Part shown: positions 1 through 9,589 of the stretch, piece by piece
How the letters are laid out: the number at the start of each line of letters is the position of its first letter
How positions within the stretch are numbered: the first letter of the stretch is position 1
Notes under the pieces: model-generated
The model's input: the letters and a program-made list of their open reading frames with translations, nothing else
Told to the model about the DNA's origin: nothing
Database searches by the model: none
Made by a program: the position numbers and the translations under genes
Assembly: GCA_965242735.1 (NCBI GenBank)
Contig: OZ251497.1
Coordinates: forward strand, 248,001 to 312,000
Origin: G958295645 sp965242735
GTDB taxonomy: Bacteria; Gemmatimonadota; Gemmatimonadetes; Longimicrobiales; Gaopeijiaceae
Reading direction: 5' to 3'
DNA: 64,000 nucleotides

Positions 1-1
1 C

Positions 2-1693
2 GTGGATGCGCTTCCGGCGCCGGAGCGCGGGCTCGGGGCGCGCAGCCTGGAGGCACGCGAGGAACGCCGGGGGGCAACGCCCGAAGCTCGGAGGACCGAC
101 GGCGTCGTGCAGCGCGCGCTCAAGAGCGGACGCGGGGAAGGCCGGGGGACGCCGTCCGAAGCTCGTCTGGGGCCTGCCGCGCGGCGTGCCAAGGCGTTTG
201 AGGCGTCGTCGGGCGAGGGTTCTTCGGCTGCCGCGTCGTTGCGCGACTTGCAGCTTCAGGGCCTTGGGGGACCTGCCGCTGACTTGCAGGGCGCGATCGG
301 CTTGGTGGCTCTTGTGGGCGACGCGGAGTCGCGTTGGGACGCGGTGGCCGGGAACGTGCGCGCGGCGTTTGGAGACGCCGGGGCGCAGGCTGGCGCGCCG
401 GGAGACCGGGGAGGACGGCGAAGCGGGTCGGCTTGGCCCGGAGCGGACCTGGGCCCATTGGTGCACGCGGCGCTGGAAGCCGACGGCTTGGGGCGCGCCG
501 AGTACGCTGCAGTTTGGTTCGGCGGAGGATCGGTGGAGACGTGGCTCTCGGCGGGAGCGACGCTCCTTCGAGACCGGGCGGACGAGACCGGCGTCGCGGC
601 GGAGCCCGAGACGGCCGTGCGCGAACCCGGTCGCGGCGCGGAGCGCCGGCGTCGCGAGGCGCTCGCCGACTGGTGCCGGAAACTGCTTCGCGAGACGGAG
701 GCGGACGTGGTCCGGCTCGAGCGGACGCAGAGGGGAACGGACGAACTCAAGAATCGCCTAGCGCGGTTGCGCGAAGACGTGGCCGAGGCGCACGGCGACC
801 TCGAGGCCGCGACCATGGGCTGGGTGCGAGAACGACAAGACGCCGAGACGCGGCTGCTCCTGCACCGAGACCGGGCGAGCGAACTCAAGAAGAGGCTCAA
901 GGAACTCGAGGAACCCGAGCAGGAAGCAACGGGCGCCGACGACGGCGCGGCGAAGGGCCGGGCGACGAAGGCCGGCAAGGCGAGGCGCGACGAGTGGGAC
1001 AGCGTCGTCCAGGACGGCCAATGGTGGCGCCGCCGCCGCGAGCAGCTGGAGGACAAGCCGCCCGAGATCAAGGCGGCCGAGAAGCGCGCCTTGGAGATCG
1101 AAGCGGAAGTGGAGGCCGTGTCGGAGGAAGTCGAGCGCCGCCGCGTCCAAGCCCAGGAGCTCCAATATGCGCGCCGGCGTCTTCTCGACCTTCGCGAGAC
1201 CGCCTCGCGGATCACGCCGTCCGCGGGATCTTCAAGCCCCGGCCAAGCTGCCTCCTCCGCTGCCCAACGCTTTCGCGAGCGGGTGCATGCCGAGACGGTG
1301 ACCCTCACGGGTGGTCGTCTCGGCGCCGCGTTCCCCGAGTTGTTCGCGGCCTGGACCGCCGGCCGGTTGCGAAGCGGGGGCGACGTGGCGGCGCTGGAGC
1401 TGGCGGCGAGAATCGCCTTGGCGGAACTGGGCGTCGAAGCCGGCTTGCCGCTGGCATCGGCGCTGCTGCCGCGCGCCCTGCGCCTGTTGCGCGCCGACGA
1501 CGTGGCCCGGGCGCTCGCCCGGCTCGCGGAACTGGCGCGACGCGTGCCGTTGGTGATGGTCGGCGCGACGCGCGCAATTGTCGCCGCCCATCCCGAGTCC
1601 GTCGACTTCCTGATCGTGGGCGCGGACGACGACCTCGCAGCCGGAGGGCCGCCGATGGCACGCCCTCGTCCGGCCCGGGCACGCTTGCTCTGA
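2..1693 (+). CDS. Coiled-coil protein with SMC/RecN-like C-terminus (5' end may lie outside window)
   Basis: The reading frame is open from the window edge. The GTG at base 2 is only the first possible start, so the true N-terminus may lie upstream. The first ~210 residues are Ala/Gly/Arg-rich. Residues ~215-400 are dense in Glu, Arg, Lys and Leu in heptad-like order, which indicates a long coiled coil. The last ~120 residues read like the end of an ABC-type ATPase head: a Leu/Ala-rich helix, then an RVPLVMVGAT strand and an FLIVGADDD segment. This resembles the D-loop/H-loop part of SMC-like proteins, but no Walker A or signature motif is visible here. Codon positions show the strong GC3 bias of the neighbours, so the frame is probably real. 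Function is not known; a role in DNA or chromosome handling is a guess. Confidence 0.6.
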   Translation: MDALPAPERGLGARSLEAREERRGATPEARRTDGVVQRALKSGRGEGRGTPSEARLGPAARRAKAFEASSGEGSSAAASLRDLQLQGLGGPAADLQGAIGLVALVGDAESRWDAVAGNVRAAFGDAGAQAGAPGDRGGRRSGSAWPGADLGPLVHAALEADGLGRAEYAAVWFGGGSVETWLSAGATLLRDRADETGVAAEPETAVREPGRGAERRRREALADWCRKLLRETEADVVRLERTQRGTDELKNRLARLREDVAEAHGDLEAATMGWVRERQDAETRLLLHRDRASELKKRLKELEEPEQEATGADDGAAKGRATKAGKARRDEWDSVVQDGQWWRRRREQLEDKPPEIKAAEKRALEIEAEVEAVSEEVERRRVQAQELQYARRRLLDLRETASRITPSAGSSSPGQAASSAAQRFRERVHAETVTLTGGRLGAAFPELFAAWTAGRLRSGGDVAALELAARIALAELGVEAGLPLASALLPRALRLLRADDVARALARLAELARRVPLVMVGATRAIVAAHPESVDFLIVGADDDLAAGGPPMARPRPARARLL

Positions 1694-1725
1694 CCCGCCT
1701 CCCGCGCCGCCGCCTAGCGCGCGGC

Positions 1726-1835
1726 CCGAAGCGCGTGGTACACGCCTGTTCGCCGGGTTAGCTGTTAGCATGCGGACACGCGCAACCACAGATGCGCCGA
1801 AGCGCGTGGCTCCCCCGCCGCGCGCCTGTTCGCCG
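1726..1835. repeat. Imperfect direct repeat in the convergent gap (period ~71 bp)
   Basis: A block starting ccgaagcgcgtgg and ending cctgttcgccg occurs at 1726-1755 and again at 1797-1835, the second copy carrying about ten extra bases in the middle. It fills most of the 168-base gap between the coiled-coil gene and the convergent DUF2723 gene. No terminator with a T-run is visible in this gap. Confidence 0.6.
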
Positions 1836-1861
1836 AGCGGCCCGAGCGACTCCGGAGGCTC

Positions 1862-4267
1862 CTAGCCGGAGGGATTCGCCAGCCGGGCCCAGGCTTCGTA
1901 GCGGGCGACTTGTTGATTGGCCGTGGCCGTGTCGCCTCGCAGCGTCGCGCCGGTGTACAAGGCGAAGTGCGCCCATCCGTAGAAGGTCGAAATGCCGACG
2001 GACGGCATGTCGGGCCAGAACTCCCATTCGTCGGGCAGGCCGGTTCGGTGCACGAAGACGTCGTCGAGCAATGCGCGCGTCTTCTCCATGTCCACCCACG
2101 AGCCCATGATCGCGGCCAAGTTGCCGTCGATCTGCTGAAGATCGCGCGGCGCGTCCGCGGGGTCGCCCGGCCACAGCCGGAACGCCACGCCTTCGCGCAC
2201 GACGCGTTCGCGAAGCCCGATGGCCGTCGTGGCTCCGGAAAAATTGCCGACGGCCAGCGAGGCGCCCGCGGCGCCCGCGAAGTAGACGGGGCGGTCCTCG
2301 ATGGCGGTTCGTATGGCCCACAACTGAAACTGTTGCGCGGCGGTCAGGTAGCGCTCGCCTTGCAGGCGCGCGGTGAACGGCCCCAGCGGCACCGTGGCGA
2401 CCGAATCGAGGAATTGAGCTCCCTCTCTTGCAATCTGCTGGACGACGTCTTCGCTCAATTCGGGCGGAAATATCGAACGTCCGGGCAGACGCACCGGCTC
2501 CGAGACGAGCAGCGGCGTCTTGCCGGCGGCGCGAGCCAGCCCGGGATCGTGCGTGTACATCGCGTCCGTGTTCTCGGAAGTGTAGGGACGCTGGCAGAGA
2601 ATGCGCGTGGAATCGCCGTCCGGATCTTCGCCCGGCTCGCAGGGACGGGTGAGCCGGCGGAGCTGATTGACGTACCAAGGCGTGGACAGATAGGACGTGA
2701 CGGCGACCGTGACGTCGCGTCGGATCCCTTCCACTTCTTGCAAGTACCAAAGCGGAAAAGTGTCGTTGTCGCCGTTGGTGAAGATCAAGGAGTAGGGCTC
2801 GACGCTCATGAGAATGTTGTGCGCCCAATCCCGCGCGGCGTAGTCCTGGTCTCGCCGAGCTCTCTCGTAGTTCAGCGCCAAGGGCACGAAGGCCGCGCCC
2901 AAGATCGGCGCCGCGACGGCCATGGCGGGCCGGGTGGCCAGCCCTCGAACGCTCAAGGCCCCCCAGGCGCGTCTCCACAAAGCGGCCACGCCGACCCCGG
3001 CCGCGAGTCCCCAGATCGAGAATCCCACAATGAAGAAATAGTCCCGCTCCCGCACCTCGTGCAGAGGAGGGCTGTCGGGTTCCGGGGCAGGAATCGAAAA
3101 GCCGTACTTGAAGTTCATGTAATAGACCAGGCCCAGCGACAGGATCCCGAAGAGCGACGCCATGTAGATCCCGCTCTTGGGGTCGCGTCGGATCATCTCG
3201 GCCATGCCCAGCAAGCCCAGCACGACGAACAAGGCCGTGAAGGGCGTTCGACCCTTCCCGAAGAGCACGTCGTCTCCGCTCAGGCCCCGCGCCCATTGCC
3301 AGTCGAAGTACTGGAACCAGTTCTGCATCTGGGCGCCGAAGGGCGCCAAGCGGGTTCGAAGCGGCGGCTTCTCGTACTGCTCGCGCTTCAACGCGGACGA
3401 CAGGTTGTGACATCCCTTGGCGCCGTAGGTGACGACGCTCGTGACCGCTTCGCCGAAGCTCTCGCACGTGGGCTCGGCCTCGTTGATGATCGGATCCTGA
3501 GCCGCCCGCACGGGCAAGTAGAGATGGACCGAGAGGCCGAGGAACCCAGCCACGAGCACGGCGGGATAGAGCCGCCAGTGCAGCAGCGCGCGAGGCCGCA
3601 CCAGGCAGATGAACAAGAGCAGCGCGGGCGCGGCCAAGAACGCCATCAGATGATTGCCGACCGACAGCGCCAGCACGAACGTCATCAGAAGCAGCAGATT
3701 GTCGTCCTTGCCCCGCCCCAAGTTGTCGCGCCAGCGCAACGCGAGCCACGACAGCAGCGCAATCGTGAAGAACGAGACGGAATAGACCTTCTCGTTGACG
3801 TTCGACTGGTTCCAGACCGTGAACGCCGTGGCGCTGACCAGCACGGCCGCGAAGGCGCCGACCAGCCGGAACGACTTGGAGCCGCCGAAGAAGCCCAGGA
3901 TCCGGTGCACGACCAGGAACCACAGTCCGTGGGCGAGGGCGCTGGCCGTGGCGGAGAACAGGTTGATGCGCACGGCCGTCGAGAGGCCCAGCGGTTCGAG
4001 GAGGACGTGCCACGCGCGGGCCATGAGCACGAACAGCGGATTGCCGGGCGGATGCGGGACACCGAGGATGCGCGCCGTCGCGATGTACTCGCTGGCGTCC
4101 CAGAAAGCGGCCGTCGGCGCCAGGGTGACGGCGTAGAGCGCGCCCACGGCGACGGTCGCGACGGCGGCCCACAGATAGGCGCGCTCTTTGCCGTCGTCGG
4201 CCGGCTCGCGCCCGGCGGCCCCGGTGGAGTTTCGCATCGCAGTCACAAGGTCGTTGGATTGTTTCAT
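1862..4267 (-). CDS. DUF2723 family polytopic membrane protein
   Basis: This is an ~800-residue integral membrane protein of the DUF2723 family, whose members resemble PMT/GT-C type glycosyltransferases; the substrate is unknown. The N-terminal part has the family hallmark of a first membrane helix followed by an acidic loop (LAPTAAFWDASEYI) and GVPHPPGNPLFVL. About a dozen hydrophobic segments follow, then a hydrophilic extracytoplasmic domain from about residue 480 containing ANDTFPLWYL-type motifs (seen as NGDNDTFPLWYLQEVEG). The start MKQSN is chosen because its ATG overlaps the stop of the upstream hydantoinase gene (tcat, 4264-4267), implying translational coupling. In the family the acidic residue of the first loop is the likely catalytic site; that is inference. 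Confidence 0.85.
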   Translation of the reverse strand: MKQSNDLVTAMRNSTGAAGREPADDGKERAYLWAAVATVAVGALYAVTLAPTAAFWDASEYIATARILGVPHPPGNPLFVLMARAWHVLLEPLGLSTAVRINLFSATASALAHGLWFLVVHRILGFFGGSKSFRLVGAFAAVLVSATAFTVWNQSNVNEKVYSVSFFTIALLSWLALRWRDNLGRGKDDNLLLLMTFVLALSVGNHLMAFLAAPALLLFICLVRPRALLHWRLYPAVLVAGFLGLSVHLYLPVRAAQDPIINEAEPTCESFGEAVTSVVTYGAKGCHNLSSALKREQYEKPPLRTRLAPFGAQMQNWFQYFDWQWARGLSGDDVLFGKGRTPFTALFVVLGLLGMAEMIRRDPKSGIYMASLFGILSLGLVYYMNFKYGFSIPAPEPDSPPLHEVRERDYFFIVGFSIWGLAAGVGVAALWRRAWGALSVRGLATRPAMAVAAPILGAAFVPLALNYERARRDQDYAARDWAHNILMSVEPYSLIFTNGDNDTFPLWYLQEVEGIRRDVTVAVTSYLSTPWYVNQLRRLTRPCEPGEDPDGDSTRILCQRPYTSENTDAMYTHDPGLARAAGKTPLLVSEPVRLPGRSIFPPELSEDVVQQIAREGAQFLDSVATVPLGPFTARLQGERYLTAAQQFQLWAIRTAIEDRPVYFAGAAGASLAVGNFSGATTAIGLRERVVREGVAFRLWPGDPADAPRDLQQIDGNLAAIMGSWVDMEKTRALLDDVFVHRTGLPDEWEFWPDMPSVGISTFYGWAHFALYTGATLRGDTATANQQVARYEAWARLANPSG

Positions 4268-6309
4268 GAACGGCCGGAGGCTCGCCGGGGCCTGGGGCCT
4301 TCGCGGCCAGAGCCTTGCAGCAGGAGGCTGCCGGTGTCCAGTACAGTACACCGCCAGCCGCTCGGTATCCAGGTGGTTCCCGAGTACTCGGTCACGACGG
4401 CTGGACCGGCGAGCTCGGCTCCGGCGGGCAGGGCGCTTCGCGCGTAGAGGCTCGCCGTAGTTGATCCCTCGGAGCTTCGCATGGTTGTCGGGACCGGTTG
4501 CGGGGCGGCCCCGCGGCCGGGTTGTTCCAGGCGGAGGCCGGGCGGCGGCGCCTCCGCGACGACGCGCAAGGTGACGGCTTCGACGGGGCTGTCCGGTCGC
4601 TCGTAGCCGTAGCGGCGCTTGTGGGCCGCATGAAAGGCGGTCGTCCATCGTCGCGCCGGCACGCGCAGCTCGAAGCTCTGGCCGGCGTAGCGCGCGTCGA
4701 CCGTCTCCGCGACGCGCACGGCGTCGGCCGGGCATCCTTCCTCCAAGAGCTCGGCGACGGCCGACTCGCGGAGTTCCGCGAAGATCGCGTCCAGCGACCG
4801 AAGCTGCCGGCCCAGCACGGTGCGCGACGCTTCGCGCGAAACGGGCGCCACCAGCATGCCGTACGCGGAAAGCAGTCCGGGGTCCGGCGGCGCCAGCACG
4901 GAGGCCATGCCGATCCGGGACGCGAGCTCGGCCGCGTGGAGGCCGCCCGCGCCCCCGAAGGCCACGAGGCAGAAGTCCTTGGGATCGTAGCCCCGCTCCA
5001 CGGAAATCACCCGCAGCGCGCGCTCCATGGCGGTGTTCGCCACGGCCACGACGCCTTCCGCGGCGGCTTCGAGGCTGGCGCCGAGCCCGTCGGCGATGCG
5101 CGCGAGGACCGGCCTGATCGCGTCGCGATCGAGGCGCGTCGCGCCTCCCAGAAAGCGCTCGGCGGGCAACCGCCCCAGCCAAACATGCGCATCGGTCACG
5201 GTCAGCGCGTCGCCGCCGCGTCCGTAGCACGCGGGGCCGGGCACGGCGCCGGCGCTCTCGGGACCCACCTTGAGCGCTCCCCCGGCGTCCAGCCGCGCGA
5301 GGCTTCCCCCGCCTGCGCCCACGGTGTGAATGTCCAGCACGGGAATTGCCACCGGTTGCCCGTCCACGGAGAATTCGCGCGTGGCCAGCGTCTCCCCAGG
5401 ACAAATCGACACGTCCGTGGAGGTGCCGCCCATGTCGAACGCCACGATCTTTTCGAACCCCGCCTGTCGCGCGGCGTCCGCGGCCCCCACCAGGCCGCCC
5501 GCCGGGCCCGAGAGCGCCGTGTGCACGGGCTCCCTGGCCGCCCGTTCCACCGGCATGGCGCCGCCGTTGGAACCCATGATGCGGACGCGCTCCGCTCCGG
5601 CCCGCTCCGCGATCTTGGCCAAGTAGCCGGACACCAGCGGCGCCACGTACGCGTTGACCACCGTCGTGGACGCGCGCTCGTATTCCCTGAACTCGGGCAA
5701 GATGCGCGACGACACCGAGACGGGCTTGGCCGCGTCGGCGAGCGCCGCGGCAACGGCCTCTTCGTGCGCGGGCTGGGCGTAGCTGTGGAGCAGGCAGACG
5801 GCGAGAGAATCGAATTGCGCGGCGCGGGCAGGCAGGCGGCGAAGCTCGGCGGGGTCCAGCGGCTGCAGTTCGGCGCCTTGGGGATCCAGGCGTCCGGCGA
5901 TGCCGATTCGGTCGTCCCGGGCCACCAGCGGAGGCTTGCGCTCGCCGACCAGCGCGTAGAGCTGCGGGCGGTTCTGCCTGCCGATTTCCAGGACGTCTTC
6001 GAAGCCCCGGTTGGTGACCAGCCCCACGCGCGCGCCCTTCCGCTCCAGCAGCGCGTTCGTCGCCACCGTGGTGCCGTGCAGCAGCGCAAACGGCCGCTGG
6101 CCGTCGCCCAGCAGCTGGCGAAGGCCGTCGAGCACCGCTTGGCTGGGGTCCTGCGGAGTGGACGGAATCTTCAGGCTGCGCAGCTCGCCGTCCACGAACG
6201 CGAGGAGGTCGGTGAAGGTGCCGCCGGTGTCGACGGCGACCAGCGCCAATTCCTCGGCGCGACCGCCAGGGCGCCGCGAAGGCGTCTCGGCACCGGTAGA
6301 CTTCCTCAT
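4264..6309 (-). CDS. Hydantoinase/oxoprolinase family protein (HyuA-like)
   Basis: The protein is a member of the ATP-dependent hydantoinase A / 5-oxoprolinase family, which opens cyclic imides or acts in acetone and acetophenone carboxylases. The phosphate-binding motif DTGGTFTD lies near residue 29 and a second actin-like ATPase motif, DMGGTSTDV, follows in the middle. The length of ~680 residues matches a stand-alone HyuA subunit. No HyuB partner is seen next to it, so the substrate cannot be named. MRKSTG (ATG at 6309) is preferred over a GTG ten codons upstream. It is transcribed divergently from trpE with only ~50 bases between them and is coupled by a 4-base overlap to the DUF2723 gene. 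Confidence 0.85.
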   Translation of the reverse strand: MRKSTGAETPSRRPGGRAEELALVAVDTGGTFTDLLAFVDGELRSLKIPSTPQDPSQAVLDGLRQLLGDGQRPFALLHGTTVATNALLERKGARVGLVTNRGFEDVLEIGRQNRPQLYALVGERKPPLVARDDRIGIAGRLDPQGAELQPLDPAELRRLPARAAQFDSLAVCLLHSYAQPAHEEAVAAALADAAKPVSVSSRILPEFREYERASTTVVNAYVAPLVSGYLAKIAERAGAERVRIMGSNGGAMPVERAAREPVHTALSGPAGGLVGAADAARQAGFEKIVAFDMGGTSTDVSICPGETLATREFSVDGQPVAIPVLDIHTVGAGGGSLARLDAGGALKVGPESAGAVPGPACYGRGGDALTVTDAHVWLGRLPAERFLGGATRLDRDAIRPVLARIADGLGASLEAAAEGVVAVANTAMERALRVISVERGYDPKDFCLVAFGGAGGLHAAELASRIGMASVLAPPDPGLLSAYGMLVAPVSREASRTVLGRQLRSLDAIFAELRESAVAELLEEGCPADAVRVAETVDARYAGQSFELRVPARRWTTAFHAAHKRRYGYERPDSPVEAVTLRVVAEAPPPGLRLEQPGRGAAPQPVPTTMRSSEGSTTASLYARSALPAGAELAGPAVVTEYSGTTWIPSGWRCTVLDTGSLLLQGSGREGPRPRRASGRS

Positions 6310-6359
6310 GGCGCCTGCCCGGAGGGGCGCGGCCGCCACGTCCTCGCATCCCGGCTTCG

Positions 6360-7868
6360 ATGAGTCTCCATCCCTCGCTTGACGCCTTCCTGGGCCGCGC
6401 CCGGCCCGGCTCTCGCGTGCCCGTGTGGCGCGAATTCCTCTTCGACGCCGACACCGCCGTCACGGCGTACCACAAGCTCAAGGACGGACCGTTCGGCTTC
6501 TTGCTCGAGTCCGTGGTGGGCGGCGAGCGGTGGGCGCGCTACAGCTTCCTGGGCAGCCGTCCTCGGAGCGCGTGGAAGCTCGAAGGGGAGCGCGCGTCGG
6601 TTTGGGATCCGGCCGACGGCTGGTCCGAAGCCGGCGGCGCGGACTCGCTGGAGGACCTCCATCGACGGCTGTCGCAGGCCGCGCCTCGGCCCGACGACCG
6701 GCTGCCCCGCTTCTGGGGGGGCGCGGTCGGCTACTTCGGCTACGACTTGGTGCGGCGCCTGGAGCGCTTGGGGCCGGGGCCGCCGGACGACCAGGGCCTG
6801 CCCACGGCGCTGGTCATGTTCACCGACGTGGTCGTGGCGATCGACAACCTGACCGGCCGTGCCAAGGCCGTCGCCACGGTGGACGTGGGAGACGCGCCGA
6901 CGCGGGAATCGCTGGTCCGGCTGTACCGGGACGCGGGCGAGCGCCTCGAAGAGACGGTGGGACGCCTGCGCACGCGCGAAGGTCCGCCGCCGCTGGCTCT
7001 GGCGACCGGCGCCGAGGACCCCGTCTGCATGAGCAACCTGGGTCCTGCCGCCTACCGCGCCGGCGTGCGGCGCATCAAGGAGCACATCGTTGCGGGAGAC
7101 GCGTTTCAGGTCGTGCTGAGCCAACGCTTGGCCACGCCCTTCGCCGGGCCGCCCTTCGATCTCTACCGGGCGCTGCGCGCCATCAATCCTTCTCCCTACT
7201 TGTACCACCTCGACCTGGAAGACTTCAGCATCGTGGGCTCGTCCCCGGAAGTGCTCGTCCGGCTCGAAGACGGCGTCGTGACGGTGCGTCCCATCGCCGG
7301 CACGCGCCCGCGGGGCCGGACGGAGGAAGAGGACGTGGCCATGGCCGAGGAGCTGGCGCGCGACGAGAAGGAGCTGGCGGAGCACAGGATGCTCGTCGAC
7401 TTGGGGAGAAACGACGTGGGGCGCGTCTCGGAGTACGGCAGCGTCACGGTGCCCGAGCTCATGGAGGTGGAGCGCTATTCGCACGTGATGCATCTGTGCA
7501 GCCGGGTCGAGGGCCGGGCCAAGAGAGGACTGTCGGCCTTGGACGCGCTGGCGGCATGCTTCCCCGCGGGAACGGTGACGGGGGCGCCCAAGGTGCGCGC
7601 CATGGAGATCATCGACGAGCTGGAACCGACGGCCCGAGGACCCTACGCGGGCGCCGTGGGACACCTGGGCTGGGGCGGCAGCCAAATGGACATGGCGATC
7701 GCGATACGGACGATGATCGTGCGCGACGGACAAGCTTGCGTGCAGGCGGGCGCGGGCGTGGTCGCCGACTCCGATCCGGAGCGCGAGCGCCAAGAGACGT
7801 TGAGCAAGGCGCGCGCGCTGCTCCGTGCCGCGGCGACGGTGGAACCCGCGGGCGGCTCTGCGCTCTGA
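6360..7868 (+). CDS. trpE: Anthranilate synthase component I
   Basis: TrpE converts chorismate plus glutamine-derived ammonia to anthranilate, the first committed step of tryptophan synthesis. The N-terminal tryptophan-binding motif LLES is at residues 48-51, so feedback inhibition is expected. The chorismate-binding half has PIAGTRPRGR from residue 311, HRMLVDLGRNDVG shortly after, FPAGTVTGAPK and GGSQMDMAIAIRT. The length of 502 residues is standard. It stands alone: no trpG or trpD is nearby, so the glutaminase subunit must come from elsewhere. PabB and isochorismate synthase are the alternatives; the intact LLES motif favours TrpE. Confidence 0.93.
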   Translation: MSLHPSLDAFLGRARPGSRVPVWREFLFDADTAVTAYHKLKDGPFGFLLESVVGGERWARYSFLGSRPRSAWKLEGERASVWDPADGWSEAGGADSLEDLHRRLSQAAPRPDDRLPRFWGGAVGYFGYDLVRRLERLGPGPPDDQGLPTALVMFTDVVVAIDNLTGRAKAVATVDVGDAPTRESLVRLYRDAGERLEETVGRLRTREGPPPLALATGAEDPVCMSNLGPAAYRAGVRRIKEHIVAGDAFQVVLSQRLATPFAGPPFDLYRALRAINPSPYLYHLDLEDFSIVGSSPEVLVRLEDGVVTVRPIAGTRPRGRTEEEDVAMAEELARDEKELAEHRMLVDLGRNDVGRVSEYGSVTVPELMEVERYSHVMHLCSRVEGRAKRGLSALDALAACFPAGTVTGAPKVRAMEIIDELEPTARGPYAGAVGHLGWGGSQMDMAIAIRTMIVRDGQACVQAGAGVVADSDPERERQETLSKARALLRAAATVEPAGGSAL

Positions 7869-7913
7869 CGTTGCCATCGCTGAATCCTGATCTGGCCGGA
7901 TCCGAGGAGCCGC

Positions 7914-9305
7914 CTAGCTCGCCCCGATCTCGTCGTAGAAGCGCACGAGCGCGTCGATGCCGCGTTCGAAGCAGTCGATGGAGAGCCACTCGTTGGGCGC
8001 ATGCATGTTGGCGCCGGGCAACGCGAAGCCCATCAGTAGCGTGTCGGCGCCGAGAATCTCTTCCAGCTCGACGACGATCGGGATCGTGCCGCCCTCGCCG
8101 ACCAGCAGAGGACGGGCGCCGAACGAGGCCTCCAGCGCCCGGGCGGCGGCTTCGAACACCTCGCCCGCCGGCTCGGCCCGCCATGGCCGCGCTCCATGCA
8201 ACGCCTCGACGCGGAAGTGCACGCCGGGCGGCGCATGATCGCGCACATGGCGCTCGAAGAGCTGCTGGACGCGCTCCGGTGTCTGGTTCGGAACGAGCCG
8301 AAAGCTGATCTTGGCCATCGCCGTCGACGGAAGCACCGTCTTGGCGCCTTGTCCCGCGTAGCCCGCCGCGATGCCGTTCACGTCGCAAGAAGGACGAGTC
8401 CACAGGCGTTCCAGGGGCGAATAGGCCGTCTCGCCGCCGTCCAGGGCGGCGGCCCCGGCCTCGCGCGCGAACGCGTCTTCGTCGAACGGAAGTTCCCGAA
8501 TGCGGCGGGTCTCCTCAGGTTCCAGCGGCGCCACGTCGTCGTAGAAGCCCGAGATCGCGACGGAGCCGTCCTCCTTGTGCAGGCCCGCCACCAAGGCGGC
8601 CAGCGCGTTGGCGGGGTTGCGCACGGCGCCGCCGTACGCGCCCGAATGCAAGTCCGCGGCCGGTCCCGACGCATGCACTTCGAAGTACGCGAGCCCCCGC
8701 AGCGAGCAGAGCAGGGAGGGCTGCCCGGGAGCGAACATGGCGGAGTCGGAGACGACCACTGCGGCGGCTTGCAGGCGCTCGGCGTGCCGCTCGACGAACG
8801 GCAGCAGGTTGGGCGATCCGATCTCCTCTTCGCCCTCGGCGAGCGCCACCACGTTGACCGGAAGGCGGCCGCGCGTGGCCAAGTGGCTCTCGATGGCCTT
8901 GACGTGCATGAACAGCTGCCCCTTGTCGTCCGCTGCGCCGCGCGCGTAGATGCGGCCGTGTCGCACGCTGGGCTCGAAGGGCGGGGACTCCCAGAGATCG
9001 AGGGGCTCGGGCGGCTGCACGTCGTAGTGGCCGTACACGAGGAGCGTCGGCGCGCCGGGCCCTGCTCCTCGCCATTCCCCCAGCACGACCGGATGGCCGT
9101 CCGTGGGAACGATCTCCGCGGCCAAGCCCGCCTGCCGCATGTGGTCGCGCAGCCACTGCGCCGCCCGGGCCGTGTCGGCGTCGTGCTCCGTCTTGGCAGA
9201 GACGGAGGGAATTCGCAGGAAGGCCGACAGCTCCTCCTGGAAGCGGTCGTTGGCCTTGCGGGCGAAGCGGAGAGGCTCGGAAGCCGCGTCCGCTCCCGGG
9301 CTCAC
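7914..9305 (-). CDS. M20 family metallopeptidase (dipeptidase)
   Basis: This is a di-zinc exopeptidase of the M20 dipeptidase type that cleaves dipeptides or short peptides. Metal and catalytic motifs are present in order: YGHYDVQPP (H93, D95), RGAADDKG (D126 bridging), AEGEEEIGS (E160 general base, E161 ligand) and a C-terminal PGANMHAPNEW with the last His ligand. A lid/dimerisation domain lies between, around SGPAADLHSGAYGG. There is no signal peptide, so it is cytoplasmic. The GTG start at 9305 overlaps the TGA of the small membrane-protein gene (9302-9305), so translation is probably coupled. Length is ~463 residues, normal for the family. Confidence 0.9.
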   Translation of the reverse strand: MSPGADAASEPLRFARKANDRFQEELSAFLRIPSVSAKTEHDADTARAAQWLRDHMRQAGLAAEIVPTDGHPVVLGEWRGAGPGAPTLLVYGHYDVQPPEPLDLWESPPFEPSVRHGRIYARGAADDKGQLFMHVKAIESHLATRGRLPVNVVALAEGEEEIGSPNLLPFVERHAERLQAAAVVVSDSAMFAPGQPSLLCSLRGLAYFEVHASGPAADLHSGAYGGAVRNPANALAALVAGLHKEDGSVAISGFYDDVAPLEPEETRRIRELPFDEDAFAREAGAAALDGGETAYSPLERLWTRPSCDVNGIAAGYAGQGAKTVLPSTAMAKISFRLVPNQTPERVQQLFERHVRDHAPPGVHFRVEALHGARPWRAEPAGEVFEAAARALEASFGARPLLVGEGGTIPIVVELEEILGADTLLMGFALPGANMHAPNEWLSIDCFERGIDALVRFYDEIGAS

Positions 9306-9580
9306 GTGAGGCCCTTGACGCCCCAACGGTAGACCCAGGTCATCAGAGCCGCGAATCCCGCGGCGCCGGCCATGCCCCCCGGGCTGAGCGCAACAGGATG
9401 GTCGAACTCGAAGATGCCCACGCCCAGCATTCCGCCGATGGCCGCCGCGAACCCGCCCAAGACCACGAGAAGGGTGGAATGGCCGGGAGTCTCGTGCGGA
9501 TTCTTGACCACCAGCTTCATGGCCAAGCCGATCGCCCCTCCCATGATCACCCAGACCGCCGCGCCGATCCAATTCTCCAT
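9302..9580 (-). CDS. Small membrane protein, GlsB/YeaQ/YmgE-like
   Basis: The 92-residue protein has three hydrophobic segments with Gly-rich faces (AVWVIMGGAIGLAMKL, LLVVLGGFAAAIGGMLGVG and a last GMAGAAGFAALMTW). This matches the transglycosylase-associated GlsB/YeaQ/YmgE family of small envelope-stress proteins, whose role is unknown. It lies nine bases downstream of the PspA-like gene and overlaps the M20 peptidase start, so the three form one operon. Pairing with a PspA-like protein fits an envelope-stress role, which is inference. Confidence 0.75.
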   Translation of the reverse strand: MENWIGAAVWVIMGGAIGLAMKLVVKNPHETPGHSTLLVVLGGFAAAIGGMLGVGIFEFDHPVALSPGGMAGAAGFAALMTWVYRWGVKGLT

Positions 9581-9589
9581 GACGGAAAT